From NCBI GenBank assembly GCA_020848855.1, contig JADLHH010000180.1:1-6995 (forward strand): a stretch of DNA of 6,995 bases. Reading direction: 5' to 3'. The stretch comes from Anaerolineae bacterium (lineage in GTDB: Bacteria; Chloroflexota; Anaerolineae; Aggregatilineales; Phototrophicaceae). Each line of letters begins with the position of its first letter. Within the stretch, counting starts at the first letter, position 1. Positions 1 to 6,995 of this stretch are shown here, one piece after another. Made by a program: the position numbers and the translations under genes. Below the pieces are notes generated by a model, which saw only the letters and a list, made by a program, of their open reading frames with translations, ran no database searches and was not told where the DNA came from.

Positions 1-837
1 GAAGCACAGCTCGTCTATCAGTTCCCGCTGCCCCCGCTGATTCTGCACACGCTGCACACGGGCGATACGCAACGGCTGACCGAGTGGGCGGCGACGGTCG
101 CGCGCCCGGGCGACCGGACTACGTTCTTCAACTTCACGGCGTCGCACGACGGCATCGGCTTGCGCCCGGTCATCGGCATTCTCAGCGACGAGGAGATCGC
201 CGCGCTGGTCGAGCGCACGGCGGCGCACGGCGGTTACATCGCACAGAAAAATAACCCCGACGGCACGCAAAGCCCGTATGAATTGAACATCACCTATTTC
301 GACGCGATCACGCCCCCGGACGTGACGGCGCGCGACCCACAGACGGCAATCGAGCGTTTCATCGTCTCGCAGGCGATCATGCTGACATTCCTCGGTGTGC
401 CGGGCATTTACCTGCCGAGCCTGTTTGGGCTGCGCAACGATCGCGCTGGAGTCGCAGCAACCGGACGTTACCGCACGATCAACCGCAGGAAGCTGAACGC
501 CGATCAATTGATGGCGGCGCTGGACGATCCAACCTCGCTGGAGAGGCGCGTGTTCAGTCGATATCAGCACCTTCTCAATGTTCGCGCCAGCGAACGGGCA
601 TTTGATCCGCTGGGAACGCAGATAGTACTCGATTTCGGCGCGCGCATATTCGCGCTGGAACGGGTCTCACCCGATGGCGATGAGCGGCTGCTGGCGCTCC
701 ACAACGTTTCCGGCGAGTCGGTGACGGTGACGCTGCCAGAGCCGGGGATCAATCGGCTCGATGGGCGACACTTGCAGGGTGAAGTGATGCTTGCGCCGTA
801 CCAGTTTGTCTGGCTGGAAACAGCGGGCGTACAGTGA
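1..837 (+). CDS. GH13_18 sugar phosphorylase (sucrose / glucosylglycerate phosphorylase-like), 5'-truncated by the window
   Basis: The reading frame is open from the first base, so this is the last 278 residues of a protein whose family usually has about 480-590. Family members cleave an alpha-glucoside with inorganic phosphate to give glucose 1-phosphate, in the cytoplasm. Seen here: FNFTASHDGIG (residues about 43-53), where the His-Asp pair (Asp50) is GH13 conserved region IV with the transition-state-stabilising Asp; then KNNPDGTQSPYELN (about 84-97), a loop I associate with the YcjM glucosylglycerate phosphorylase and sucrose-6-phosphate phosphorylase branch rather than classical sucrose phosphorylase; then GVPGIYLPSLFGLRND closing the barrel. 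A C-terminal beta domain follows (LLALHNVSGESVTV) and the protein ends in GVQ. The nucleophile Asp and acid/base Glu lie upstream, outside the window. An internal TTG at 160 is not the start, because the Asp50 motif precedes it. Class is secure; substrate is inferred. Confidence 0.9.
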   Translation, partial: EAQLVYQFPLPPLILHTLHTGDTQRLTEWAATVARPGDRTTFFNFTASHDGIGLRPVIGILSDEEIAALVERTAAHGGYIAQKNNPDGTQSPYELNITYFDAITPPDVTARDPQTAIERFIVSQAIMLTFLGVPGIYLPSLFGLRNDRAGVAATGRYRTINRRKLNADQLMAALDDPTSLERRVFSRYQHLLNVRASERAFDPLGTQIVLDFGARIFALERVSPDGDERLLALHNVSGESVTVTLPEPGINRLDGRHLQGEVMLAPYQFVWLETAGVQ

Positions 838-866
838 CGCTGTTTGGCGCGGAACCTGCCTCAGCA

Positions 867-900
867 CGCTGCGAACAGCGCTCATGGCTGACTGCTTTTT
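867..900 (+). terminator. weak candidate terminator hairpin after the phosphorylase gene
   Basis: A perfect 5-bp stem, CGCTG (867-871) and CAGCG (876-880), closes a CGAA loop. An alternative longer-range pairing joins CGCTGTT (838-844) to AACAGCG (874-880). A run of five T lies at 896-900, but 15 bases beyond the hairpin, so this is not a canonical intrinsic terminator. The T-run also overlaps the -35 box of the next promoter. It may be only a partial barrier, or not a terminator at all. Confidence 0.22.
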
Positions 901-928
901 GACAGCTGCTATCGTGTCGAGATATTTT
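899..928 (+). promoter_or_regulatory. sigma-70-like promoter for the downstream operon
   Basis: A perfect TTGACA -35 hexamer sits at 899-904. The best -10 options are TATTTT at 923-928 (18-base spacer, 4 of 6 matches to TATAAT) or GATATT at 921-926 (16-base spacer, 4 of 6). Transcription would begin near 933-937, leaving a leader of about 30 bases before the ATG at 969. The region is clearly richer in A+T than the flanking genes, and it is the only gap of any length in the window, so it is the natural place for a promoter. The heptamer TTTTTGA occurs twice (896-902 and 925-931), once at the -35 and once at the -10; whether this binds a regulator is unknown. Confidence 0.55.
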
Positions 929-959
929 TGAAACTTCTAAATGCGTAAATTTGCGAACT

Positions 960-965
960 GAGGGG
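960..965 (+). promoter_or_regulatory. Shine-Dalgarno GAGGGG that decides the start of the large beta-rich protein
   Basis: GAGGGG lies at 960-965. If its GAGG core (960-963) pairs with 16S rRNA, the spacer to the ATG at 969 is five bases, which is normal. The ATG at 966 would leave only two bases, and the in-frame TTG at 951 lies upstream of this site with no purine-rich element of its own. I therefore prefer 969. Confidence 0.6.
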
Positions 966-968
966 ATG

Positions 969-3900
969 ATGGCGAAGTCGCTGCTCGCAGTGATTACGAG
1001 TGCTATCATTGATGCCAAAGATTCACCGCTGCTGCCTTTAGCCCCGCTCAATATCCGTAATCTTCCCCTCGACACCGCAGAGCTGACCCAGGCTGCGAAT
1101 GCATCCTCCGGCGATTGGTCGAAGGCGATTATTGATGAATGGCTCGCTCAGCTTCTAACGCTCGCCGGTAATGCTATCGGCGCCGCCGAGACGATTCTTA
1201 TTCGCGCCCTGCAGCTTCATTATCCACGTCTGGCAGAAGGGCTGACCCTGGCGGGCGTGATCGTCTACAACTACGTGGGCGACGACGTGGAGAGCCTGCG
1301 CTTTGACCGGGACAAGCTGTTCAAGCTGATCAACCAGCCGCCGCTGCTCTTTCCAACTGTGACCGACAAATTCGACAGCCTGAACGACTTCAAGCTGATG
1401 CAGGTGTATCTGGCGCTGTGGACATCTGCCCCGCGCGCCCTGCTAGACGCCGAATACCGCCAAGCCGGGTTTGCCTCGCTCCCTTCCGCAGAACCGCCCA
1501 ACGCAGCGCAGCAGGCGCTGCTGAGCCTGGTGAATTCACCGGTCAACGTCAACCTCCCGCCGGAGCCGGTTGATCTGAGCACCCTTGAAGCGTTCGTCGC
1601 GTATTTACAGGGGCAGCCACCCGTACCCGCGAACAAGAGCCAGGTGAGCTTCGACTATACAGGTATTGAGCCACCGCCCGCTTTTCCCAGCGGCATGAGT
1701 CTGGACTTGAGCATCAGCCCCGACCACGCCGCGAAAGAGCTGGCGTTCGCGCCGAACTGGAATCTGCGAGTCAGGCTGCTGGCGGGCCAGAATTCCGCGC
1801 GTTTGGCGTACAACGGCGCCTGGAGCGCCCTGCCAGCCGATTCATCACCCGACCTGCTGGATGTGCGCCTGAGCGCCGCCGCCAGCCCGGCACTGCTGGC
1901 GGGCGACCCTGACGGCGCGCGGCTGGAAGTCGGCAATATTGCGCTGACATTTACACTCAAGAGCCAAGCGCCGTTTTTCATCCTGAGCGGCAGCATCGAC
2001 CGGCTCGCACTGGTGATTTCGCACCCGGTGCTGAAATTCTTCGGCGCAACGCCCGACCTGCTGCGTTTCGAGGCGGACATCGACGCCGATTATATTCAGG
2101 GCGTCGGACTGCGGGCGGCAGGTGGCTCGTCGTTGGCGCTGGGACTCGAAGTCGTCAAGGTCATTGACAAGCAAATCGGCATATTGCGTTTCGAGCAGCT
2201 TCGGGCGCGGCTCGAAATCAATGCGCAGTTCGAAATGTGGGCAATACTGCAATTCACGGCGAGCGCTCAATTCGGACCCGTCAGCGCGACCATCGAAGGC
2301 GGCGGCGTCCGTTTTGGGCGCAGCAGCACGGGCGAGACGGCGCGCATCGAACTGCCGAGCGGCATCGGTATCACCGTGAAAGCCGGACCGATTACAGGGG
2401 GCGGCTTCCTGAGCATCGTCAGCAAACCGAACGACAGTCTGCGTTTCTCTGGCGCGATCCAGCTCAAGCTGCTGTGGCTGAATGTATCCGCTTTCGCTAT
2501 TTTCGAGGAAACCCAGACCGATGCGATCTCGTTCGTGGCGGTGCTCGGCATCCGTTTTCCCGGCGGCATTCAGCTTAGCTTCGGTTTCATGATCACGGGA
2601 GTCGGAGGGCTGATCGGCATCAACCGCCGCGCCAACACCGATTTGCTAGCGAACCGGCTGGCGAGCGGCGCGGCTGGCAATGTGCTGTTTGCCGAAGACC
2701 CGGTCAGGAATGCCCCACGCATCCTGGGCGACCTGGCAGCCTTCTTCCCGCCAAACGACGGCACTTATATCGTCGGACCGACCCTGCAGCTAAGCTGGCT
2801 GTATATCGTCCGCGTCGATGTCGGCGTGCTGATCCAGTTCCCGGAGCCGCTGCAAATCGCCATCGTCGGCTCGGCGCGAGTGATGATCGGCTTCTCGGAA
2901 GATACGGCGCTGGTCTATCTGCGCATCGACTTCATCGGCTACCTGAACCTGGACAAGCGCATTCTGGAATTCCGCGCCGCGCTGGTCAATTCGCATGTGC
3001 TGGGCATCCTTCAGCTATCCGGCGAAGCGGCGTTCCGCTTCTGTTACGGCGCGAACGCATATGTTGCGCTCAGCGTCGGCGGATTCCACCCGCGCTTTGA
3101 TCCCAGCACAGTCGAGCTTCCCCGGCTGGCGCGCGTCGCGGCATCGCTTTCGTTTGACGTGGTGGTTGCGAATATCTGGCTGCGGCAGGAATTCTACTTC
3201 GCCATCACCTCGAACACGATCCAGCTAGGCGGAAGAATCGAAGCCGGGCTGAGTATCGGACCGTTTGACGCGCACGGTTTTTTCGAAATCGACGCCTATA
3301 TTCAGTTTCGCCCCTTCTACTTCGAGATGGCTTTCAACGGCGGCTTCGACATCGAATTTGCCGGAATCTCGTTTATCAACACCCGAGTCGAGGGGCGGAT
3401 CAGCGGACCTGGTCCTGTGGTGATTTACGCAAAGGCGTCGGTGAAGCGCATCGTCAGGATTTCGAAGAGCGCGACCTTCCGCATCGGGCGGGGCAGCGCC
3501 GACGCGATTGCGCCGATTTCCAGCGCTGTGCCGGAACTGCTCAAGGAATTTCAGCAGCCCGCCAACCTGCGACCCGACGGCGTCGATTCGCTGGTGAGCT
3601 TTGTTTCGCCGCTGGAAGACGCGCCGATCTGCCCGGTTGGGACGCTCGTCTGGGAACAGAAGAAAGCGCCGCTGGAGATTGCTATCGAGCGCTTTGCGAG
3701 CGTGCCGCTCAGCCGCGCCCAGAAGCTGATCGTCACGTCTGATCTGGCATACACGACCGAGAAAGACCTGTTCGGCTCTGGCACTTACCTCAAGCTGAAC
3801 GAGTCGCAGGCGCTCAACAACAGAGCGTTTGATGAACTGCCATCGGGCGTGCGGCTGCGTGCAAACAGCGGCGGCAGCGCGCGCGGCGAAAAGACCTACG

Positions 3901-4229
3901 AGATCAAGATGCACAGGGTCAAGCTGCCCCGCCTGACTCGCGCGCTCCTGTTTACCTTCGTTCTCAACCAATCGTACCTGTCGGCGGCGATGGTGGGGAT
4001 GATGGCTGAAAGCGGGCAGACCCCACCCATGCGCGCGGGCGATCCCGTCGTGCGCGTCGGGCAGGAGGCCTGGACGACGCGCAATGCCGGCGGCGCGGTG
4101 GTCGCGTCCGGGCAGTCGTCGATGCAGGCGTTTCAGCGAACGCGCTACGACGACCGGGGCAAGCCCGCCACATCCGGCACGACCAGCACGCCGAGCGCTT
4201 ATCAACCCGTCGCACTGGGGGCATTCTAA
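969..4229 (+). CDS. large beta-rich protein of unknown function, DUF6603-like
   Basis: This 1086-residue protein has no recognisable enzyme motif, no clear signal peptide (only a short hydrophobic stretch, SLLAVITSAII, near the N-terminus) and no convincing transmembrane helix. Residues 1 to about 190 look mainly alpha-helical. From about 225 to 870 the chain alternates polar and hydrophobic residues in long beta strands broken by Gly/Pro turns. Landmarks: GVGGLIGINRR (544-554), LFAEDPVRNAPRI (573-585), VGGFHPRFD (703-711), IQFRPFYFE (778-786) and SGPGPVVIYAKASV (from 812). The C-terminal part holds CPVGTL (888-893) and a mixed domain, ending in a Ser/Thr/Gly-rich tail. The order 'strand-rich barrel or sheet, RPF-F, then GPGP' resembles large bacterial proteins I remember as DUF6603; that is recall, not a search. 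It is the first gene after the promoter, and its stop is one base from the next start. Function unknown; a scaffold or a hydrophobic-ligand-binding beta structure is speculation. Confidence 0.85.
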   Translation: MAKSLLAVITSAIIDAKDSPLLPLAPLNIRNLPLDTAELTQAANASSGDWSKAIIDEWLAQLLTLAGNAIGAAETILIRALQLHYPRLAEGLTLAGVIVYNYVGDDVESLRFDRDKLFKLINQPPLLFPTVTDKFDSLNDFKLMQVYLALWTSAPRALLDAEYRQAGFASLPSAEPPNAAQQALLSLVNSPVNVNLPPEPVDLSTLEAFVAYLQGQPPVPANKSQVSFDYTGIEPPPAFPSGMSLDLSISPDHAAKELAFAPNWNLRVRLLAGQNSARLAYNGAWSALPADSSPDLLDVRLSAAASPALLAGDPDGARLEVGNIALTFTLKSQAPFFILSGSIDRLALVISHPVLKFFGATPDLLRFEADIDADYIQGVGLRAAGGSSLALGLEVVKVIDKQIGILRFEQLRARLEINAQFEMWAILQFTASAQFGPVSATIEGGGVRFGRSSTGETARIELPSGIGITVKAGPITGGGFLSIVSKPNDSLRFSGAIQLKLLWLNVSAFAIFEETQTDAISFVAVLGIRFPGGIQLSFGFMITGVGGLIGINRRANTDLLANRLASGAAGNVLFAEDPVRNAPRILGDLAAFFPPNDGTYIVGPTLQLSWLYIVRVDVGVLIQFPEPLQIAIVGSARVMIGFSEDTALVYLRIDFIGYLNLDKRILEFRAALVNSHVLGILQLSGEAAFRFCYGANAYVALSVGGFHPRFDPSTVELPRLARVAASLSFDVVVANIWLRQEFYFAITSNTIQLGGRIEAGLSIGPFDAHGFFEIDAYIQFRPFYFEMAFNGGFDIEFAGISFINTRVEGRISGPGPVVIYAKASVKRIVRISKSATFRIGRGSADAIAPISSAVPELLKEFQQPANLRPDGVDSLVSFVSPLEDAPICPVGTLVWEQKKAPLEIAIERFASVPLSRAQKLIVTSDLAYTTEKDLFGSGTYLKLNESQALNNRAFDELPSGVRLRANSGGSARGEKTYEIKMHRVKLPRLTRALLFTFVLNQSYLSAAMVGMMAESGQTPPMRAGDPVVRVGQEAWTTRNAGGAVVASGQSSMQAFQRTRYDDRGKPATSGTTSTPSAYQPVALGAF
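4216..4221 (+). promoter_or_regulatory. G-rich ribosome binding site supporting the GTG start at 4231
   Basis: TGGGGG at 4216-4221 lies nine bases before the GTG at 4231, inside the last codons of the preceding gene. It is the only purine-rich element in position to serve this start. With one base between stop and start, ribosomes finishing the upstream gene could also re-initiate here. Confidence 0.45.
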
Positions 4230-4230
4230 C

Positions 4231-6921
4231 GTGGCAGGAACCCTGAAGTTCTACGCCTGGAAACGGTCGCCGCTGTACGACAATGTTGATCCGACGCCGA
4301 CTAAGGGACGCCTGACCGGGCACGTGACGCTGACCGCACGCGACGATTTCAACCCCGCCGACAGCCAGAGTCACACGATAGCCTTTTCGATCATGGGCGC
4401 GCGCGACATCGCCGGGGTGAACCGCTCGGCGATCCGGCGTACCGCGCCCCGCCCGAACACACAGGACGCCGAGACGACCAAATGCGTCCACGTCGAATTT
4501 GCCGAAGCCGATTTCCCCTGGCGCTACACACCGCAGAAGGCGAATGGCAGCATCCTGCGTCCCTGGCTGGTACTGATCGTAGGCACGGTGGATGAGATCG
4601 AAATCGTGAGCAACCGGGTTGTCGTCAACGATAACCGGGTCTATGTCGATCACCCGCTGATCGAATCGTACCGTTGGGCACACATTCAGGGCGGCGATGA
4701 CGACCCGGCGCAGGTCGCGCGTCTCTTTTCGCCGCGCAAGCTCGCGCCCCAAAAGGAGCACATCGCCGCGCTGGTCCCCGCCTTCGACTACAACCCGCAA
4801 ACCGGAGTCATTTCCGACTCGTGGGGCGCGCAGCCACCATCACAGGCGCTCCCGGCGTACTACTGGTGGCGGTTCTGGACCGCAGAAGCGGGCGATTTCG
4901 AAACGCTCGCCGAAGCGCTGCATCCGGTGCAGGTTCCGGGTATTGGCGTGGCAAGCGTGACCTATACCCGCCAGAGTGACGCGGTCGAGATCACCCTGCC
5001 GGTGCGCGGCGCAATCACTTCGCTGATGACTACGCCCGACCCTGAGCCAGAAGGTCTGCAAGCGGCGATTGACGACCTCGACCCGCTGACGCAGCCTGAG
5101 CGCTACCAGGGCGAACAGCGCGTCATCAGCCTGCCCACCTATGCCGGGCTGTGGGCGGCTGACCCGGAAGCGACCACCTGGGGCGAGATGCTCAACGACG
5201 ATCCACGCTATCGTGGGATTGCGGGGCTGGGCTTGCAGATGGGAATCGCGGAACAGGAACAACTCGCCGGTGTGGCGGTCGCACAGGCGGGGGCGCTGGA
5301 TGCCGCGACGCGCCTGCTGCGCGACCTTGCTTTCGGCTTGGGTATGGCGCGCTCGCTGTGGAACCGCCGCTTACCGAAAGACCCCGTCGAGCAGTTGTGG
5401 CTGTTTGGCAGCGCCATGAGCCGGATGCACACCGCCTCCGGCACGGTCATGTCGGAAATCACAGCGCCGGATCGTCCGCTGGACGCGGCGCTGTTTTCGG
5501 GGGCGGCACGTCGCCTGCTGCGCGGGGGCACGGCGTGGATACGCCACTCGCGGGACGGCTACATCTCGCGCCGCGCCCTGCTCCATGAGGCGAACGCCTG
5601 CCCGCCCGACGCCGAGCCACGCCCGGCGCAGCTTCCGCACCTCGACGCGCTCGTCGGCGAATTAGCAGCCGAAGGCTATGCGTTGGAATCATTCGAGGAG
5701 ATGCTGGAACTGCCGCGTATCCCGCCTGAATTTGCCGCCGCGCTGGCATCGCTGGAAGGCGAAACGATTGATCTCGGTTGGCTAGACCGCCTCATCGAAC
5801 TGCTGCGCGAATTCGGCTTGGACAACTTCATAGATGCCTGTGTGGACGAAATGCGAACCGCCCTGACCGAGCGCGAAAATGAAACTGCTACGCTCGAAGT
5901 TTTGTGGCAGATCATCATCGATTGTCTCACGCGCGGCGTGCGCATCGATCACGAGCGCCTGGACAATGTCCCAACGCAGGTGGGCGAAGCCGATCCGCCT
6001 GAGCCACCGGAAATCTGTCGTCCGATTCAGGATTGGGGCGGGCTTGGCGGAGCGGTGAGCGGCGCTGTCGACCCGAACGGCGATAACGCGCCGATCATCC
6101 AGCGCATTTGCTCCATGATCACCGTCAGCGGGCTTCCAGCCTGCTCACCCGCGCCGCTGGAAGTGCCGATCAGCCTAGATTTCGCCACATGGATGCTGCT
6201 GCGCGACCATGCGCGTGAGTGGCTGCTCCCCGGCGTGGGGCGGCTGGAAAAGGACGCGGTTGTGGCGATGGAAAGCAACCCCGCCTTCATCGACGCTTAT
6301 CTGCTGGGACTGAATACACAATTCCTCGATGAGCTGCATTGGCGCAACATCGCCATCGACCGAACGCACATGCCGCTGCTGATGTTCTGGGGGCACATCA
6401 ACTTCGAGGGCGACCACAAGCGGATGCCCGACGTTTATTCGGTGAATGACGACGCACACGCCTGGGCAGGTACATCGGCGCTGGGAGACCGCTCGCATCA
6501 GGTCGTCCACGCGAACGACCCGCAGGGAAACCGCGACCTGATTGTCGTCTTTCACACCGACCTGTTCCGCCGCTACCCCTCGACGGTCATTTACCTGCTG
6601 CAAGCCGACGACGCCACCATTGACGCGCGTATGGAACAGTCGCCGCTGCCGTTTGCGCTGCCACAGCGCATCGGACCGATGTTCCGGGGCAATATCGAGC
6701 CGGACATCGTGTTTTTCGCTTTCAACATCGACCCAAACGACATCGAGCAGTACTGGGTAGTGCTTGACGAGCCTCCGGCGGAGCTGCGTTTTCGCAGCGA
6801 CGAATATCACGCGAGGCGCAGCAGTGGCACGCTCGGCAACGATGGCGCAGCCGTCGCCGCTCAGATTATCGACGAACATTCACGCGTGGCTATTCGCGGG
6901 CAAAACCTGATTACGATTTAG
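4231..6921 (+). CDS. conserved-looking large protein of unknown function, partner of the beta-rich protein
   Basis: GTG start, 896 residues, no signal peptide or membrane segment. The open frame runs on upstream to 4084, but that extension (Arg/Pro/Ala-rich) overlaps the previous gene and reads like an out-of-frame shadow, so I start at 4231. Visible parts: an N-terminal beta-rich domain with RPWLVLIVG (110-118) and YRWAHIQGGDDD (147-158); a central helical region with TRLLRDLAFGLGMARSLWNRR (from 360); an acidic helical stretch and a Pro/Asp/Gly-rich linker at about 590-660; then a dense C-terminal block, LLGLNTQFLDELHWRNIAIDR (691-711), DLFRRYPSTVIYLLQ (777-791) and MFRGNIEPDIVFFAFNID (817-834). 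This C-terminal pattern matches uncharacterised actinobacterial-type proteins in my memory, but I know no function and no family number. No catalytic motif is recognisable. One base separates it from the upstream gene, so a shared complex or pathway is likely. Confidence 0.85.
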   Translation: MAGTLKFYAWKRSPLYDNVDPTPTKGRLTGHVTLTARDDFNPADSQSHTIAFSIMGARDIAGVNRSAIRRTAPRPNTQDAETTKCVHVEFAEADFPWRYTPQKANGSILRPWLVLIVGTVDEIEIVSNRVVVNDNRVYVDHPLIESYRWAHIQGGDDDPAQVARLFSPRKLAPQKEHIAALVPAFDYNPQTGVISDSWGAQPPSQALPAYYWWRFWTAEAGDFETLAEALHPVQVPGIGVASVTYTRQSDAVEITLPVRGAITSLMTTPDPEPEGLQAAIDDLDPLTQPERYQGEQRVISLPTYAGLWAADPEATTWGEMLNDDPRYRGIAGLGLQMGIAEQEQLAGVAVAQAGALDAATRLLRDLAFGLGMARSLWNRRLPKDPVEQLWLFGSAMSRMHTASGTVMSEITAPDRPLDAALFSGAARRLLRGGTAWIRHSRDGYISRRALLHEANACPPDAEPRPAQLPHLDALVGELAAEGYALESFEEMLELPRIPPEFAAALASLEGETIDLGWLDRLIELLREFGLDNFIDACVDEMRTALTERENETATLEVLWQIIIDCLTRGVRIDHERLDNVPTQVGEADPPEPPEICRPIQDWGGLGGAVSGAVDPNGDNAPIIQRICSMITVSGLPACSPAPLEVPISLDFATWMLLRDHAREWLLPGVGRLEKDAVVAMESNPAFIDAYLLGLNTQFLDELHWRNIAIDRTHMPLLMFWGHINFEGDHKRMPDVYSVNDDAHAWAGTSALGDRSHQVVHANDPQGNRDLIVVFHTDLFRRYPSTVIYLLQADDATIDARMEQSPLPFALPQRIGPMFRGNIEPDIVFFAFNIDPNDIEQYWVVLDEPPAELRFRSDEYHARRSSGTLGNDGAAVAAQIIDEHSRVAIRGQNLITI

Positions 6922-6930
6922 GACACTGCG

Positions 6931-6995
6931 ATGAGTTTCTTTGCGACCCGACTGGAAAGGCTCGTAGCGGTACTCAATTACCTCGCGCGCGAGCA
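6931..6995 (+). CDS. N-terminus of a third operon gene, cut by the window edge
   Basis: The ATG at 6931 begins nine bases after the previous TAG. AGGA at 6920-6923, overlapping that stop codon, gives a seven-base spacer, a good ribosome binding site. Only 21 complete codons are visible: MSFFATRLERLVAVLNYLAR then Glu, an amphipathic helix with Leu/Val/Tyr on one face and Arg/Glu on the other, and no signal peptide. The frame is still open at the right edge. Too little is seen to assign a family. Spacing and strand indicate that it belongs to the same transcription unit as the two large genes. Confidence 0.7.
   Translation, partial: MSFFATRLERLVAVLNYLARE

Noticed and set aside
901..918. Imperfect inverted repeat GACA...TGTC in the promoter spacer as an operator
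   Set aside because: Only four paired bases per arm with mismatches further in; expected by chance.
941..961. Six-codon leader peptide (ATG CGT AAA TTT GCG AAC TGA) before the large gene
   Set aside because: No ribosome site precedes it and the peptide has no attenuation-like run of one amino acid, so it is probably chance.
951..968. TTG at 951 as start of the large beta-rich gene
   Set aside because: It lies before the GAGGGG ribosome site and has none of its own; the ATG at 969 has the better spacing.
3225..4205. 326-codon open frame on the - strand opposite the end of the large beta-rich gene
   Set aside because: Its product is rich in Arg, Ala, Gly and His with no domain, and it mirrors the codon pattern of the sense gene. 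Long antisense frames are common in GC-rich coding DNA, and there is no promoter or ribosome site for it.
4084..4230. Upstream in-frame extension of the second large gene to an ATG at 4084
   Set aside because: It would overlap the preceding gene by about 146 bases and adds an Arg/Pro/Ala-rich segment typical of an out-of-frame reading. The GTG at 4231 follows the upstream stop directly and has a G-rich site.
3964..4800. 278-codon - strand frame across the junction of the two large genes
   Set aside because: Low-complexity Arg/Ala/Val-rich translation, fully antisense to two well-supported genes, no initiation signal.
6175..6879. 234-codon - strand frame opposite the C-terminal block of the second large protein
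   Set aside because: The sense frame carries clear motifs here; the antisense product is Val/Arg/Gln-rich without any recognisable feature.

Overview
The window reads as a high-GC bacterial chromosome segment (roughly 58-60% G+C by eye), with every supportable gene on the + strand. There is no rRNA, tRNA, CRISPR array, insertion sequence or phage integrase. The protein style (a GH13_18 sugar phosphorylase beside long, smooth, Ala/Leu/Arg-rich proteins of unknown function) would fit Chloroflexota or another GC-rich environmental lineage such as Actinomycetota. That placement is a guess from impression, not from a marker gene.

Layout. (1) Bases 1-837 are the C-terminal 278 residues of a glycoside hydrolase family 13 phosphorylase of the sucrose / sucrose-6-phosphate / glucosylglycerate phosphorylase group; its start is off the left edge. 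(2) Bases 838-968 are a short AT-richer gap with a weak hairpin plus T-run and a good sigma-70-like promoter (perfect TTGACA -35 box). (3) Bases 969-4229 encode a 1086-residue beta-rich protein of unknown function that resembles the large bacterial proteins I recall being labelled DUF6603. (4) Bases 4231-6921, one base after the previous stop, encode an 896-residue protein of unknown function with a strongly patterned C-terminal third. (5) Bases 6931-6995 are the first 21 codons of a third gene, nine bases after the previous stop, with its own Shine-Dalgarno sequence.

The three downstream genes look like one transcription unit starting at the intergenic promoter and running off the right edge. 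The phosphorylase appears to be an unrelated catabolic gene that ends just before it. The main point of interest is this operon: two very large, soluble-looking proteins with no recognisable enzyme motif, tightly packed and probably translationally coupled, which suggests a multi-protein assembly whose function I cannot name from sequence alone.
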